NCBI RefSeq assembly: GCF_000981765.1
Contig: NZ_CP010975.1
Span: forward strand, 62,001 to 126,000
Source: Kangiella geojedonensis
GTDB taxonomy: Bacteria > Pseudomonadota > Gammaproteobacteria > Enterobacterales > Kangiellaceae
Direction of reading: 5' to 3'
Length of the DNA: 64,000 nt
In this document: positions 26,286 to 33,691 of the stretch, in pieces
Layout: each line of letters begins with the position of its first letter
Position numbering within the stretch: position 1 is the stretch's first letter
Notes under the pieces: generated by a model
What the model saw: only the letters and a program-made list of their open reading frames with translations
Databases searched by the model: none
What the model was told of the DNA's origin: nothing
Program-made: the position numbers and the translations under genes

Positions 26286-27920
26286 ATGAACTTTAAAATT
26301 AAAATGGCTTGTGCAGCGACTTTACTCGCGCTTGGCACAGCGGCACACGCAGAGCGTGTTATCGTATCGCATGATGATAATGGTCAAGGACTGAAGAAAG
26401 GCCAAAAAATATTGGCTGAAGGCAAAAACTGGTTTGCCGTAGATTTAGATGAGAAGGGGAAAAGCGCCATCCGTGGTAAGAAAGGCTTCAAAAAGATGGA
26501 AAAAGATTTGAAGCGTTTCCCAATGGCGATTTATAACGATGATGCGGGTGACCCATCAGCACAGCAGCTAACGCCTTATGCAGTATATCAATCACAAGCT
26601 GATCAACTGACGCTTGGCGCAGGCCAAAAAGTGTGTGTGATCGACTCAGGTATTGCTGGTGCTCAAGGTGAAACCGGCGGCAAGAATAACGATTTCGATT
26701 GGACAGTCATTACTGGTGATAGCGATTCAGGTACTGGCGATTGGTTTACTGATGGTGGCCCACACGGTACACACGTAGCAGGTACAGTAGGTGCAGCTGA
26801 CAACGGTATCGGTGTTGTGGGTATGGCTCCTGGCGTTCCAATGCACATCATTAAAGTATTCAACGCATCAGGTTGGGGTTATTCATCAGATCTAGCGCAC
26901 GCTGCTGATCTATGTACTCAAGCTGGCGCGAACATCATCACCATGTCACTTGGTGGCGGCGGCGCTAACAGCGTCGAAGAATCTGCGTTTGATACCTTCA
27001 CTGCAAACGGTGGTCTTGTACTGGCGGCGGCAGGTAACGACGGTAACAGTGTACGTTCATACCCAGCAGGTTATAAATCAGTCATGATGATTGGCGCTAA
27101 CGATGGCGACAATAACATTGCTGATTTCTCACAATTCCCATCAAATACCATGACGTCTGGTAAAGGTAAGCATGCAACAACTGAAACGCATGATGGTTAT
27201 GGTGTCGAAGTGACAGCTGGTGGTGTTAATACATTATCGACTTATCCTTCAGGCGGTGCGAGCATCGCTAGCTTAACGGTTGACGGTGTAGGCGTTCCTG
27301 CAGCAGCAACTGACAACACGGGTTCAGTATCAGGTTCAACGTATTTCATGGGTACAGCAGAAGCGACTGATTCAGGCGCTAGCGGCAAAATCTGTGTAAT
27401 CGACCGTGGTAATATTTCTTTCGCTGATAAAATCAACAACTGTGGCAACTCTGGCGGTATCGGCGCTATTGTTGTAAACAATGTTGCTGGCGAAGGTGTG
27501 GTATACATGGATATCACAGGCGTTACGACGAGCATCCCAGCGGTAGGTGCAGCTTATGAAGACCGTACAGCAATCGTCGGTTCATCCAATGCAGACATTA
27601 ATTCTGGCGCAAGCGATTACGGCTACATGAGCGGTACATCGATGGCGACTCCAGCAGCAGCTGGTGTGGCAGCGTTAGTATGGTCAAATCACCCAAGCTG
27701 TTCAGGTACAGAAATTCGTACAGCAATGAAAGCAACGGCAGAAGACCAAGGCGCAGCTGGACGTGATGACTACTTCGGTTACGGTATCGTAAAAGCTAAA
27801 TTAGCGAGCGACTACTTAACGGCTAATGGTTGTACAGGCGCTGTAGATGGTGGCGACGGTGGTGGCGATCCAGAGCCAGAGCCAGAACCATGTCGCGGTG
27901 GTCCTAAAAAATGTGGCTAA
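26286..27920 (+). CDS. Secreted subtilase 3 (S8, PA insert, Cys-capped tail)
   Basis: The ATG at 26286 follows AAAGGGG and gives 544 residues; an ATG at 26256 would add ten residues ahead of the signal. The signal peptide is MNFKIKMACAATLLALGTAAHA. The propeptide is short and altered (VIVSHDDNGQGLKKG to MEKDLKRFPM). Catalytic residues are Asp120, His160 and Ser452 (GTSMATPAAAGVAAL, no His after Pro). A PA insert separates His and Ser. Instead of a C-terminal domain there is a Gly/Glu/Pro linker and the cationic tail CRGGPKKCG, nearly the same as in subtilase 4. Long blocks are identical to subtilases 2 and 4, indicating tandem duplication. Confidence 0.92.
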   Translation: MNFKIKMACAATLLALGTAAHAERVIVSHDDNGQGLKKGQKILAEGKNWFAVDLDEKGKSAIRGKKGFKKMEKDLKRFPMAIYNDDAGDPSAQQLTPYAVYQSQADQLTLGAGQKVCVIDSGIAGAQGETGGKNNDFDWTVITGDSDSGTGDWFTDGGPHGTHVAGTVGAADNGIGVVGMAPGVPMHIIKVFNASGWGYSSDLAHAADLCTQAGANIITMSLGGGGANSVEESAFDTFTANGGLVLAAAGNDGNSVRSYPAGYKSVMMIGANDGDNNIADFSQFPSNTMTSGKGKHATTETHDGYGVEVTAGGVNTLSTYPSGGASIASLTVDGVGVPAAATDNTGSVSGSTYFMGTAEATDSGASGKICVIDRGNISFADKINNCGNSGGIGAIVVNNVAGEGVVYMDITGVTTSIPAVGAAYEDRTAIVGSSNADINSGASDYGYMSGTSMATPAAAGVAALVWSNHPSCSGTEIRTAMKATAEDQGAAGRDDYFGYGIVKAKLASDYLTANGCTGAVDGGDGGGDPEPEPEPCRGGPKKCG

Positions 27921-27948
27921 TAACTGCTTAAACAGTTAAAGGTTACAC

Positions 27949-27977
27949 AAAAGGCAGGGTTATCCCTGCCTTTTTTT
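27949..27977 (+). terminator. Rho-independent terminator of subtilase 3
   Basis: AAAGGCAGGG-TTAT-CCCTGCCTTT followed by T residues. Confidence 0.92.
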
Positions 27978-27999
27978 GTGCAAAAATTTAATGCATTTT

Positions 28000-28030
28000 T
28001 GCATTAGAAATTCTAATTGGTTTAACCAGT
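28000..28030 (+). promoter_or_regulatory. Operator block before protease gene 4
   Basis: TGCATTAGAAA (28000-28010), then AATTGGTTTAACCAGT (28015-28030), an inverted repeat of the TTGGTNNNACCA class bound by GntR/FadR/PdhR-type regulators. The same block occurs before gene 5, and its palindrome before gene 6. The palindrome ends 21 bp before the -35 box, a position suited to activation. Confidence 0.6.
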
Positions 28031-28051
28031 CCTGCATTTGCGTTTAAAAAC

Positions 28052-28080
28052 TTGTGATCATATTTTGATCCTGATATAAA
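28052..28080 (+). promoter_or_regulatory. Promoter of protease gene 4
   Basis: TTGTGA (28052-28057), 17-bp spacer, TATAAA (28075-28080). These are the same hexamers and spacing as gene 5. TTTGTAACAAA (28093-28103) lies just after the predicted start and is also shared. Confidence 0.65.
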
Positions 28081-28179
28081 GGCTTTCGCGTGTTTGTAAC
28101 AAATTGTACACGTATAACAAAATATAATGTTTAAATCTTAAAATAGAAACAAATAAATTTAAAACCAAATGAGGGTAAT

Positions 28180-29766
28180 ATGAATCTAAAAATGAAAATG
28201 GCCTGTGCTGCAACCTTGCTAGCGCTAGGTACAGCAGCCCATGCGGAGCGAGTAATCGTATCCTATGACACTAATGGTCAAGGCTTAAAGAAAGGTCATA
28301 ACGTCTTAGTTGAAGGCAAAAACTGGTTTGCCGTAGATTTAGATGAGAAGGGAAAAAGCACCATCCGTGGTAAGAAAGGTTTTAAGTCTATGGAAAAAGA
28401 CGTAAAGCGTTTCCCAATGGGAATTTATAACGATGATTCGGGCGATCCAACTGCTCAGCAACTTACACCATACGCGGTATATCAGTCGCAAGCAGACCAG
28501 CTTGTCTTAGGGACTGGGCAAAAAGTCTGTGTGATCGACTCTGGTATTGCTGGTGCTGACGGCGAGACTGGCGGTAAAAATAATGATTTTGATTGGTCTG
28601 TAATTACCGGTGATAGCGATTCAGGTACTGGCGATTGGTTCCGCGACGGCGGCCCACACGGTACGCACGTAGCAGGGACAGTGGGTGCTGCAGATAACGG
28701 TATTGGTGTCGTAGGTATGGCTCCTGGCGTACCAATGCATATCATTAAAGTATTTAACAACGATGGCTGGGGCTATTCATCTGATTTGGCACACGCTGCA
28801 GACAAATGTACGCAAGCAGGTGCAAATATCATTACTATGAGCTTAGGTGGTGGTTTTGCGAATTCTACAGAAGAAAATGCATTCAACACTTTCACTGCTA
28901 ATGGTGGTTTGGTGTTAGCAGCTGCAGGTAATGATGGAAATACCAGCCGTTCATACCCTGCGGGTTATAAATCAGTGATGATGATTGGTGCGAATGACAA
29001 TAACAACCAAATTGCGTCTTTCTCACAACATCCAAGCTGTACAGAAAAAGGCAAAACTGATGATGGTTACTGTGTAGAAGTGACTGCTGGTGGTGTTAAC
29101 ACACTATCGACATACCCTGCAGGTGGCGCGACTCTTTCTTCGGCATCAATTGATGGCGTAGGTATTGCGTCAGCTGGCATGGAAAACAACGGTGATGCAA
29201 GTGGAAATACATACTATATGGGGCTAGGCACTTCTACGGACGCTGGAGCAAACGGAAATATATGTGTAATCGATCGTGGTGAAATTAGTTTCCACGACAA
29301 GGTTGCGAACTGTGAAAACTCTGGTGGTATTGGTGCAATTATCATTAATAACGAATCAGGGATGTTGTACGGAACCTTAGGTGATACCAACACAACAACG
29401 ATTCCTGCGGTAGGTACAGCTCTTGAAGATCGTGATGCGATTTTAGCAGCAACAAATGCTACGGTATCTGTGGGTCCTAGCGATTATGGTTATATGAGCG
29501 GCACATCAATGGCAACTCCTGCTGTTGCAGGCGTATCTGCGCTAGTTTGGTCAAACCATCCAAGCTGTTCGGGTACTGAAATCCGTAACGCTCTAAAGGC
29601 GTCAGCTGAAGATCAAGGTGCCGCTGGTCGTGATGACTATTTCGGTTATGGTATTACCAAAGCGAAAGCTGCCAGTGATTACTTAACTGCGAACGGTTGT
29701 ACCGGATCAGTGGATGATGGCGACGACGGTGGTTCATGTAAGGGTGGACCAAAAAAATGCGGCTAA
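28180..29766 (+). CDS. Secreted subtilase 4 (S8, PA insert, Cys-capped tail)
   Basis: This 528-residue preproenzyme has a signal peptide MNLKMKMACAATLLALGTAAHA. It has the same short variant propeptide as subtilase 3 (VIVSYDTNGQGLKKG to DVKRFPM). Catalytic residues are Asp120, His160 (GPHGTHVAGTVGA), oxyanion Asn in AAAGNDGN and Ser443 (GTSMATPAVAGVSAL). The PA insert contains NGNICVIDRGEISF. The C-terminus is a Gly/Asp linker plus SCKGGPKKCG. The SD is in the shared ACCAAATGAGGGTAAT leader. A secreted endoprotease is expected; whether the tail is an anchor, a disulphide loop or a processing tag is unknown. Confidence 0.92.
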   Translation: MNLKMKMACAATLLALGTAAHAERVIVSYDTNGQGLKKGHNVLVEGKNWFAVDLDEKGKSTIRGKKGFKSMEKDVKRFPMGIYNDDSGDPTAQQLTPYAVYQSQADQLVLGTGQKVCVIDSGIAGADGETGGKNNDFDWSVITGDSDSGTGDWFRDGGPHGTHVAGTVGAADNGIGVVGMAPGVPMHIIKVFNNDGWGYSSDLAHAADKCTQAGANIITMSLGGGFANSTEENAFNTFTANGGLVLAAAGNDGNTSRSYPAGYKSVMMIGANDNNNQIASFSQHPSCTEKGKTDDGYCVEVTAGGVNTLSTYPAGGATLSSASIDGVGIASAGMENNGDASGNTYYMGLGTSTDAGANGNICVIDRGEISFHDKVANCENSGGIGAIIINNESGMLYGTLGDTNTTTIPAVGTALEDRDAILAATNATVSVGPSDYGYMSGTSMATPAVAGVSALVWSNHPSCSGTEIRNALKASAEDQGAAGRDDYFGYGITKAKAASDYLTANGCTGSVDDGDDGGSCKGGPKKCG

Positions 29767-29782
29767 TCACCGGCATGTAAAT

Positions 29783-29814
29783 AAAAAAGACGGGTTAAAC
29801 CCCGTCTTTTTTTT
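29783..29814 (+). terminator. Rho-independent terminator of subtilase 4
   Basis: AAAAAAGACGGG pairs with CCCGTCTTTTTT; eight T follow GTC. Confidence 0.92.
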
Positions 29815-29844
29815 GAGTTTTAGCATAATAAAACAATGCCTATT

Positions 29845-29875
29845 TGCATTAGAAAAAATAATTGGTATTACCAGT
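29845..29875 (+). promoter_or_regulatory. Operator block before protease gene 5
   Basis: TGCATTAGAAA (29845-29855) and AATTGGTATTACCAGT (29860-29875), with the same internal spacing as before gene 4 and again 21 bp upstream of the -35 box. Confidence 0.6.
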
Positions 29876-29896
29876 GGTTGTATTATCAGGAAAAAC

Positions 29897-29925
29897 TTGT
29901 GATCAATTTTTGTACTTGTTATAAA
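29897..29925 (+). promoter_or_regulatory. Promoter of protease gene 5
   Basis: TTGTGA (29897-29902), 17-bp spacer, TATAAA (29920-29925). TTTGTAACAAA (29936-29946) and the palindrome GTAATGC-AAATA-GCATTAC (29968-29986) follow in the leader. Confidence 0.65.
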
Positions 29926-30037
29926 GCTGTTTGCATTTGTAACAAATTGTACAGTGCATAACAAAATGTAATGCAAATAGCATTACAAGAAAAGCAATAA
30001 ATCACATTCAAAAAACACCAAATGAGGGTAATATTTA

Positions 30038-31165
30038 ATGAAAAAAACATTAATAGCCAGTGCAGTTGGCATGGCATTCGTATCTGCACAAGCAATAGCT
30101 GAAAAACCAACTTTTACAACCAGTGAAGAATTAAACGTGCAAAATCGTTGCATCATCACTTTTCATGACAGCGTAGCGAAAAATCAAGTCAAAGGTTTGG
30201 CTAATGGTTTAGCGCAACGAGCAAATGCTTCGGTTCGTCATGTTTATCAAAACTCAATCAAAGGCTTTACCGTCAATGCACCTTGTACAGCGGCTGAGAA
30301 AGCCTTTGGTGGTGACATGAATGTTAAGCGTATGTCTCCCGATGGGGTAGTAAGCGTAAGTTTTGCTGGTCCTCCCGGAGGTGGTGGCAGTGAAGGTCAA
30401 ACAACACCTTATGGCACAACTCGAGTTGGCGGTCCAGTTGACGGTACCGGTTATACCGCTTGGGTAATTGATAGCGGCATTGACTTGGATCATCCAGACT
30501 TAAACGTTGACTCTAGTCGTGGTTTTACCGCAATTACTCAAGGTGGCGGCGGTATGGATGACGAAAATGGTCACGGTACTCACGTAGCGGGCACGATTGG
30601 TGCGATTGATAATACCATCGACTCTTTGGGGGTTGCGCCAAACACAACCGTAGTACCAGTACGAGTTCTAGACCGTCGTGGTTCTGGCTCTTACTCTGGC
30701 GTTATCGCTGGTGTGGATCACGTTGGCGCTAATGCATCCCCTGGTGATTGTGCAAACATGAGCTTGGGTGGGCCTGTAAGCCAAGAATTGGATGATGCTG
30801 TGATTGCTGCGTCGGAAAACTCAGGAGCTTTCTTTGTTATTGCGGCGGGTAATGATGGTGATGACGCTAACAATTATTCACCGGCACGTGCCAATGGCTC
30901 AAACGTTTGGACAATTTCTGCGACAGATTCAAGTGATGTAATGGCATCTTGGTCTAACTATGCGAACCCACCTGTAGACTATGCTGCACCTGGCGTTGGC
31001 GTATTCTCATTATGGAAAGATGGCGGAACTAACACTATTTCAGGTACTTCAATGGCATCACCACACGCTTGTGCTGTGATTATGTTGACGGGCGGCAACC
31101 CTAATACTGACGGTAATGCTACAAATGATCCAGATGGAAATCCAGACCCAATTATCCACCTTTAA
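30038..31165 (+). CDS. Secreted subtilase 5 (S8, proteinase K-like, compact)
   Basis: This 375-residue preproenzyme has a signal peptide MKKTLIASAVGMAFVSAQAIA and an I9-like propeptide (CIITFHDSV to MSPDGVVSVSF), ending in a Gly-rich linker. The catalytic domain lacks a PA insert. Catalytic residues are Asp145 (AWVIDSGIDLDHPDL), His179 (NGHGTHVAGTIGA), Asn in IAAGNDGD and Ser338 (SGTSMASPHACAVIML). VPVRVLDRRGSGSYSGVIAGVDHV is typical of the proteinase K branch. It has no C-terminal domain, ending GNPDPIIHL exactly as subtilase 6, its close paralogue. It belongs to a different lineage from subtilases 1-4. Confidence 0.93.
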   Translation: MKKTLIASAVGMAFVSAQAIAEKPTFTTSEELNVQNRCIITFHDSVAKNQVKGLANGLAQRANASVRHVYQNSIKGFTVNAPCTAAEKAFGGDMNVKRMSPDGVVSVSFAGPPGGGGSEGQTTPYGTTRVGGPVDGTGYTAWVIDSGIDLDHPDLNVDSSRGFTAITQGGGGMDDENGHGTHVAGTIGAIDNTIDSLGVAPNTTVVPVRVLDRRGSGSYSGVIAGVDHVGANASPGDCANMSLGGPVSQELDDAVIAASENSGAFFVIAAGNDGDDANNYSPARANGSNVWTISATDSSDVMASWSNYANPPVDYAAPGVGVFSLWKDGGTNTISGTSMASPHACAVIMLTGGNPNTDGNATNDPDGNPDPIIHL

Positions 31166-31191
31166 TAGAAAGTGGGTAGTAGGATAAAAAT

Positions 31192-31216
31192 GAAAGCGCC
31201 CTTCGGGGCGTTTTTT
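31192..31216 (+). terminator. Rho-independent terminator of subtilase 5
   Basis: GCGCCC-TTCG-GGGCG followed by six T, 27 bp after the stop. Confidence 0.88.
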
Positions 31217-31329
31217 CTGAGGTAGGAAAAGCGTCTAAAGTTTAAGGTATTAGTTATTTTGAGTATAAAGCTGTGTGAGTTAATGAATAAACAATAATAT
31301 ACAGCCGAGGTTTATAGATAAATTAATAT

Positions 31330-31345
31330 AATTGGTATAACCAGT
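31330..31345 (+). promoter_or_regulatory. Operator before protease gene 6
   Basis: AATTGGTATAACCAGT, the third copy of the palindrome, again ending 21 bp before the -35 hexamer. The TGCATTAGAAA part seen before genes 4 and 5 is absent. The 321-bp gap otherwise holds the subtilase-5 terminator and AT-rich sequence. Confidence 0.6.
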
Positions 31346-31366
31346 AGTGATAATAATAAATAATGC

Positions 31367-31395
31367 TTGATCGTTAAATAACCAATTGATATAAC
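31367..31395 (+). promoter_or_regulatory. Promoter of protease gene 6
   Basis: TTGATC (31367-31372), 17-bp spacer, TATAAC (31390-31395). The operator-promoter phasing is identical to genes 4 and 5. Confidence 0.6.
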
Positions 31396-31486
31396 ACTGG
31401 GGTCGAGCGGATTCTACTAATAAAAACAGAGCTTTAAAAGCAAAGTAGGACCCAACATTCAAAAAACCAAATGGGGTAATTTCCTA

Positions 31487-32620
31487 ATGAAAAAAACTGT
31501 AATCGCCAGTGCTGTAGGCATGGCAATCGTATCGACACAATCACTAGCTGTGGAGCCAACTTATTCATCGAACGATGAACTAAACGTGCAAAACCGTTGT
31601 ATCATTACTTTACATGACAGCGTCAATGCGTCAGAAGTAAAAGGTCTTGCTAAAGGTATGGCCCAGCGTGCTAACGCATCAGTGCGTCATGTTTATAAAA
31701 ATTCAATAAAAGGATTTACGGTCAACGCGCCATGTCACGCGGCTGAAAAAGCATTTGGTGGGGACATGAATATTAAGCGTATGTCTCCAGACGGTGTCGT
31801 ACGTGTGAGCTTTAAAGGTAAGCCAGGCGGTGGTGGCGGCGGTGGCGGCCAAACAACACCGTGGAGTGTCACTCGTGTAGGTGGTGCTCAAAGTGGCGCT
31901 GGTTATACGGCATGGGTTCTAGATACGGGTATCGATACTGATCATGGTGATCTGAATGTTGATGCTAGCCGTGGATTTACAGCATTTACAAAAGGTAAGG
32001 ACGCTAACACTGACGACGGTAACGGCCATGGTACTCACGTAGCGGGTACAATCGCAGCAATCGACAATACTCAAGATGTAGTGGGTGTTGCTGCTGGCGC
32101 AACAGTGGTTCCAGTGAAAGTACTTGATTCACGTGGTTCTGGCTCATACTCAGGCGTAATCGCTGGTGTTGACCATGTTGCAGCAAATGCTTCAGCAGGT
32201 GACTGTGCGAACATGAGCCTAGGTGGCCCTGTAAGCCAGGAACTAGATGATGCAGTAGAAGCCGCAGCTCAAAGCTCAGGCGCTTACTTCGTTCTAGCGG
32301 CAGGTAATGACGGCGATCATGCAAGCAACCACTCGCCAGCGCGTGCTAACGGTAACCGCGTATTTACCATCTCAGCGACTGACTCAAACGACAATATGCC
32401 TTCATGGTCTAACTATGGTAACCCACCTGTTGATTATGCTGCGCCAGGTGTAAGCATTTTGTCATTACGTAACGGTGGCGGAACAACAACGATGTCAGGT
32501 ACGTCAATGGCTGCTCCAGCGGCGTGTGCTGTGATTATGTTGAAAAACGGTAATCCAAGCACTGACGGTACAGCGGGTAATGATCCAGACGGTAACCCGG
32601 ACCCAATCATTCACCTGTAA
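31487..32620 (+). CDS. Secreted subtilase 6 (S8, proteinase K-like, compact)
   Basis: This 377-residue preproenzyme is closely related to subtilase 5. The signal peptide is MKKTVIASAVGMAIVSTQSLA; the propeptide is CIITLHDSV to MSPDGVVRVSF; the Gly-rich linker GGGGGGGG precedes the mature start. Catalytic residues are Asp146 (AWVLDTGIDTDHGDL), His181 (NGHGTHVAGTIAA), Asn in LAAGNDGD and Ser340 (SGTSMAAPAACAVIML). Here Ala-Ala replaces the Pro-His pair's His context kept in subtilase 5. It ends GNPDPIIHL. SD-like GGGGTAAT is 9-10 bp before the ATG. Confidence 0.93.
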   Translation: MKKTVIASAVGMAIVSTQSLAVEPTYSSNDELNVQNRCIITLHDSVNASEVKGLAKGMAQRANASVRHVYKNSIKGFTVNAPCHAAEKAFGGDMNIKRMSPDGVVRVSFKGKPGGGGGGGGQTTPWSVTRVGGAQSGAGYTAWVLDTGIDTDHGDLNVDASRGFTAFTKGKDANTDDGNGHGTHVAGTIAAIDNTQDVVGVAAGATVVPVKVLDSRGSGSYSGVIAGVDHVAANASAGDCANMSLGGPVSQELDDAVEAAAQSSGAYFVLAAGNDGDHASNHSPARANGNRVFTISATDSNDNMPSWSNYGNPPVDYAAPGVSILSLRNGGGTTTMSGTSMAAPAACAVIMLKNGNPSTDGTAGNDPDGNPDPIIHL

Positions 32621-32635
32621 TCGGTAGAATGTTCT

Positions 32636-32663
32636 AAAAAGGTCGCTTCGGCGGCCTTTTTTT
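32636..32663 (+). terminator. Rho-independent terminator of subtilase 6
   Basis: GGTCGC-TTCG-GCGGCC with A-tract and T-tract, the same design as the subtilase-1 terminator. Confidence 0.9.
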
Positions 32664-32768
32664 ATGGTAGTAGAATAGCAAACATCCTGTGAAATCAGTC
32701 ACATAATCGATGAGTATTTACACAGGGCGAAATAATGCTGTGTCACAATATTTTGATGAACAGTTTTG

Positions 32769-32832
32769 CTTTAACACCATACTACCCCTTAGTGTTAAAG
32801 TTTAAGCCCCGCTTTGTTGCGGGGCTTATTTT
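32769..32832. other. Two adjacent hairpins downstream of the array
   Basis: CTTTAACAC (32769-32777) pairs perfectly with GTGTTAAAG (32792-32800). It is followed by AAGCCCCGC-TTTGTT-GCGGGGCTT (32804-32827) and ATTTT. The second can terminate the leftward oxygenase gene or a short plus-strand transcript. The first has no assigned role. Confidence 0.5.
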
Positions 32833-32845
32833 GGCACTTTACTGT

Positions 32846-33571
32846 TTATGATTGGTTGCTTTGATTCTGTTGGCCGTACATTTGAGCCGCGCGTTGATAC
32901 TGCACCCAGCTCGTTAAAATGTATTTATCGTTGGAGACGGGCTTCTGACCGCGATGAGTATGGGTAAACCCAGCAGGCGCAATAACCAATGAACCTTGTT
33001 TTGGTTTGCTTTGAACATTCTGATAAAAGAACTCAGTTTCACCGCCTTCTTCAACGTCATTCAAATAAAACATCCACAACAAAGTACGGTGTAACGAGTC
33101 TTGATTAGGGTCATTAGGATGTGGGTAATGCTCAGAGTGCCAGTGGAAGTAGCCACCTTCACCCTTATCATACTTCTGTGCGTTAACTGGTCCTAGTCGA
33201 TAAACGGCTTGAATAAACTGTGCTAAGCTTTGGTCGTCCATCTTTTCGACGTCTACATAGCTCAATTGCTCCATTTCACCCTCTTGGTTCTGGAACATTA
33301 ACGACACAGCCCCAGCCAATAAAAAAGGATATTGACGGACATAGTGGATCATCCCACGCAACACAACATTTTGGATATGTTGCATTTCTTCCTGCCACTC
33401 ATCAGGATACTGCGTGATGGTAATATCCGTACTATTTTTCTTAATTTTATCAACGCCATGCCCCGTTTCGCCCTGACGTTTATGTGAGCTTTGCTCAAAT
33501 TTCTCGATACACTTATTACAAAATTCAGGATCGAGCGCTTGCTCATAAATATTAATAAAACTCGACATCAA
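32846..33571 (-). CDS. 2-oxoglutarate/Fe(II)-dependent oxygenase
   Basis: This 241-residue soluble protein has the double-stranded beta-helix of prolyl-4-hydroxylase-like oxygenases. GYFHWHSEHYPHPND carries the first iron ligands (His-x-Glu rather than the usual His-x-Asp), with RTLLWMFYLNDVEEGGETEFFYQ as core strands. The distal His is in PAGFTHTHRG, and KYILTSWVQYQRA should bind 2-oxoglutarate. The substrate is unknown. It reads convergently towards the protease array with a terminator hairpin between, so a functional link to the proteases is not supported by operon structure. Confidence 0.85.
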   Translation of the reverse strand: MMSSFINIYEQALDPEFCNKCIEKFEQSSHKRQGETGHGVDKIKKNSTDITITQYPDEWQEEMQHIQNVVLRGMIHYVRQYPFLLAGAVSLMFQNQEGEMEQLSYVDVEKMDDQSLAQFIQAVYRLGPVNAQKYDKGEGGYFHWHSEHYPHPNDPNQDSLHRTLLWMFYLNDVEEGGETEFFYQNVQSKPKQGSLVIAPAGFTHTHRGQKPVSNDKYILTSWVQYQRAAQMYGQQNQSNQS

Positions 33572-33691
33572 TGCCCCCGCATGGTCTTTTTTTAATCAAA
33601 GTTGCCATAGCTTATTATAGTCGGTACATTGATGCCAGAAATCGCCAAAAAAACTTTAGAATAGGGCGTTGAGACTAATAGCAGGTTAATT

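Noticed and set aside
31384-31399. AATTGATATAACACTG as a second, degenerate operator before protease 6
   Set aside because: It overlaps the -10 hexamer TATAAC of the predicted promoter and has no counterpart before proteases 4 and 5.
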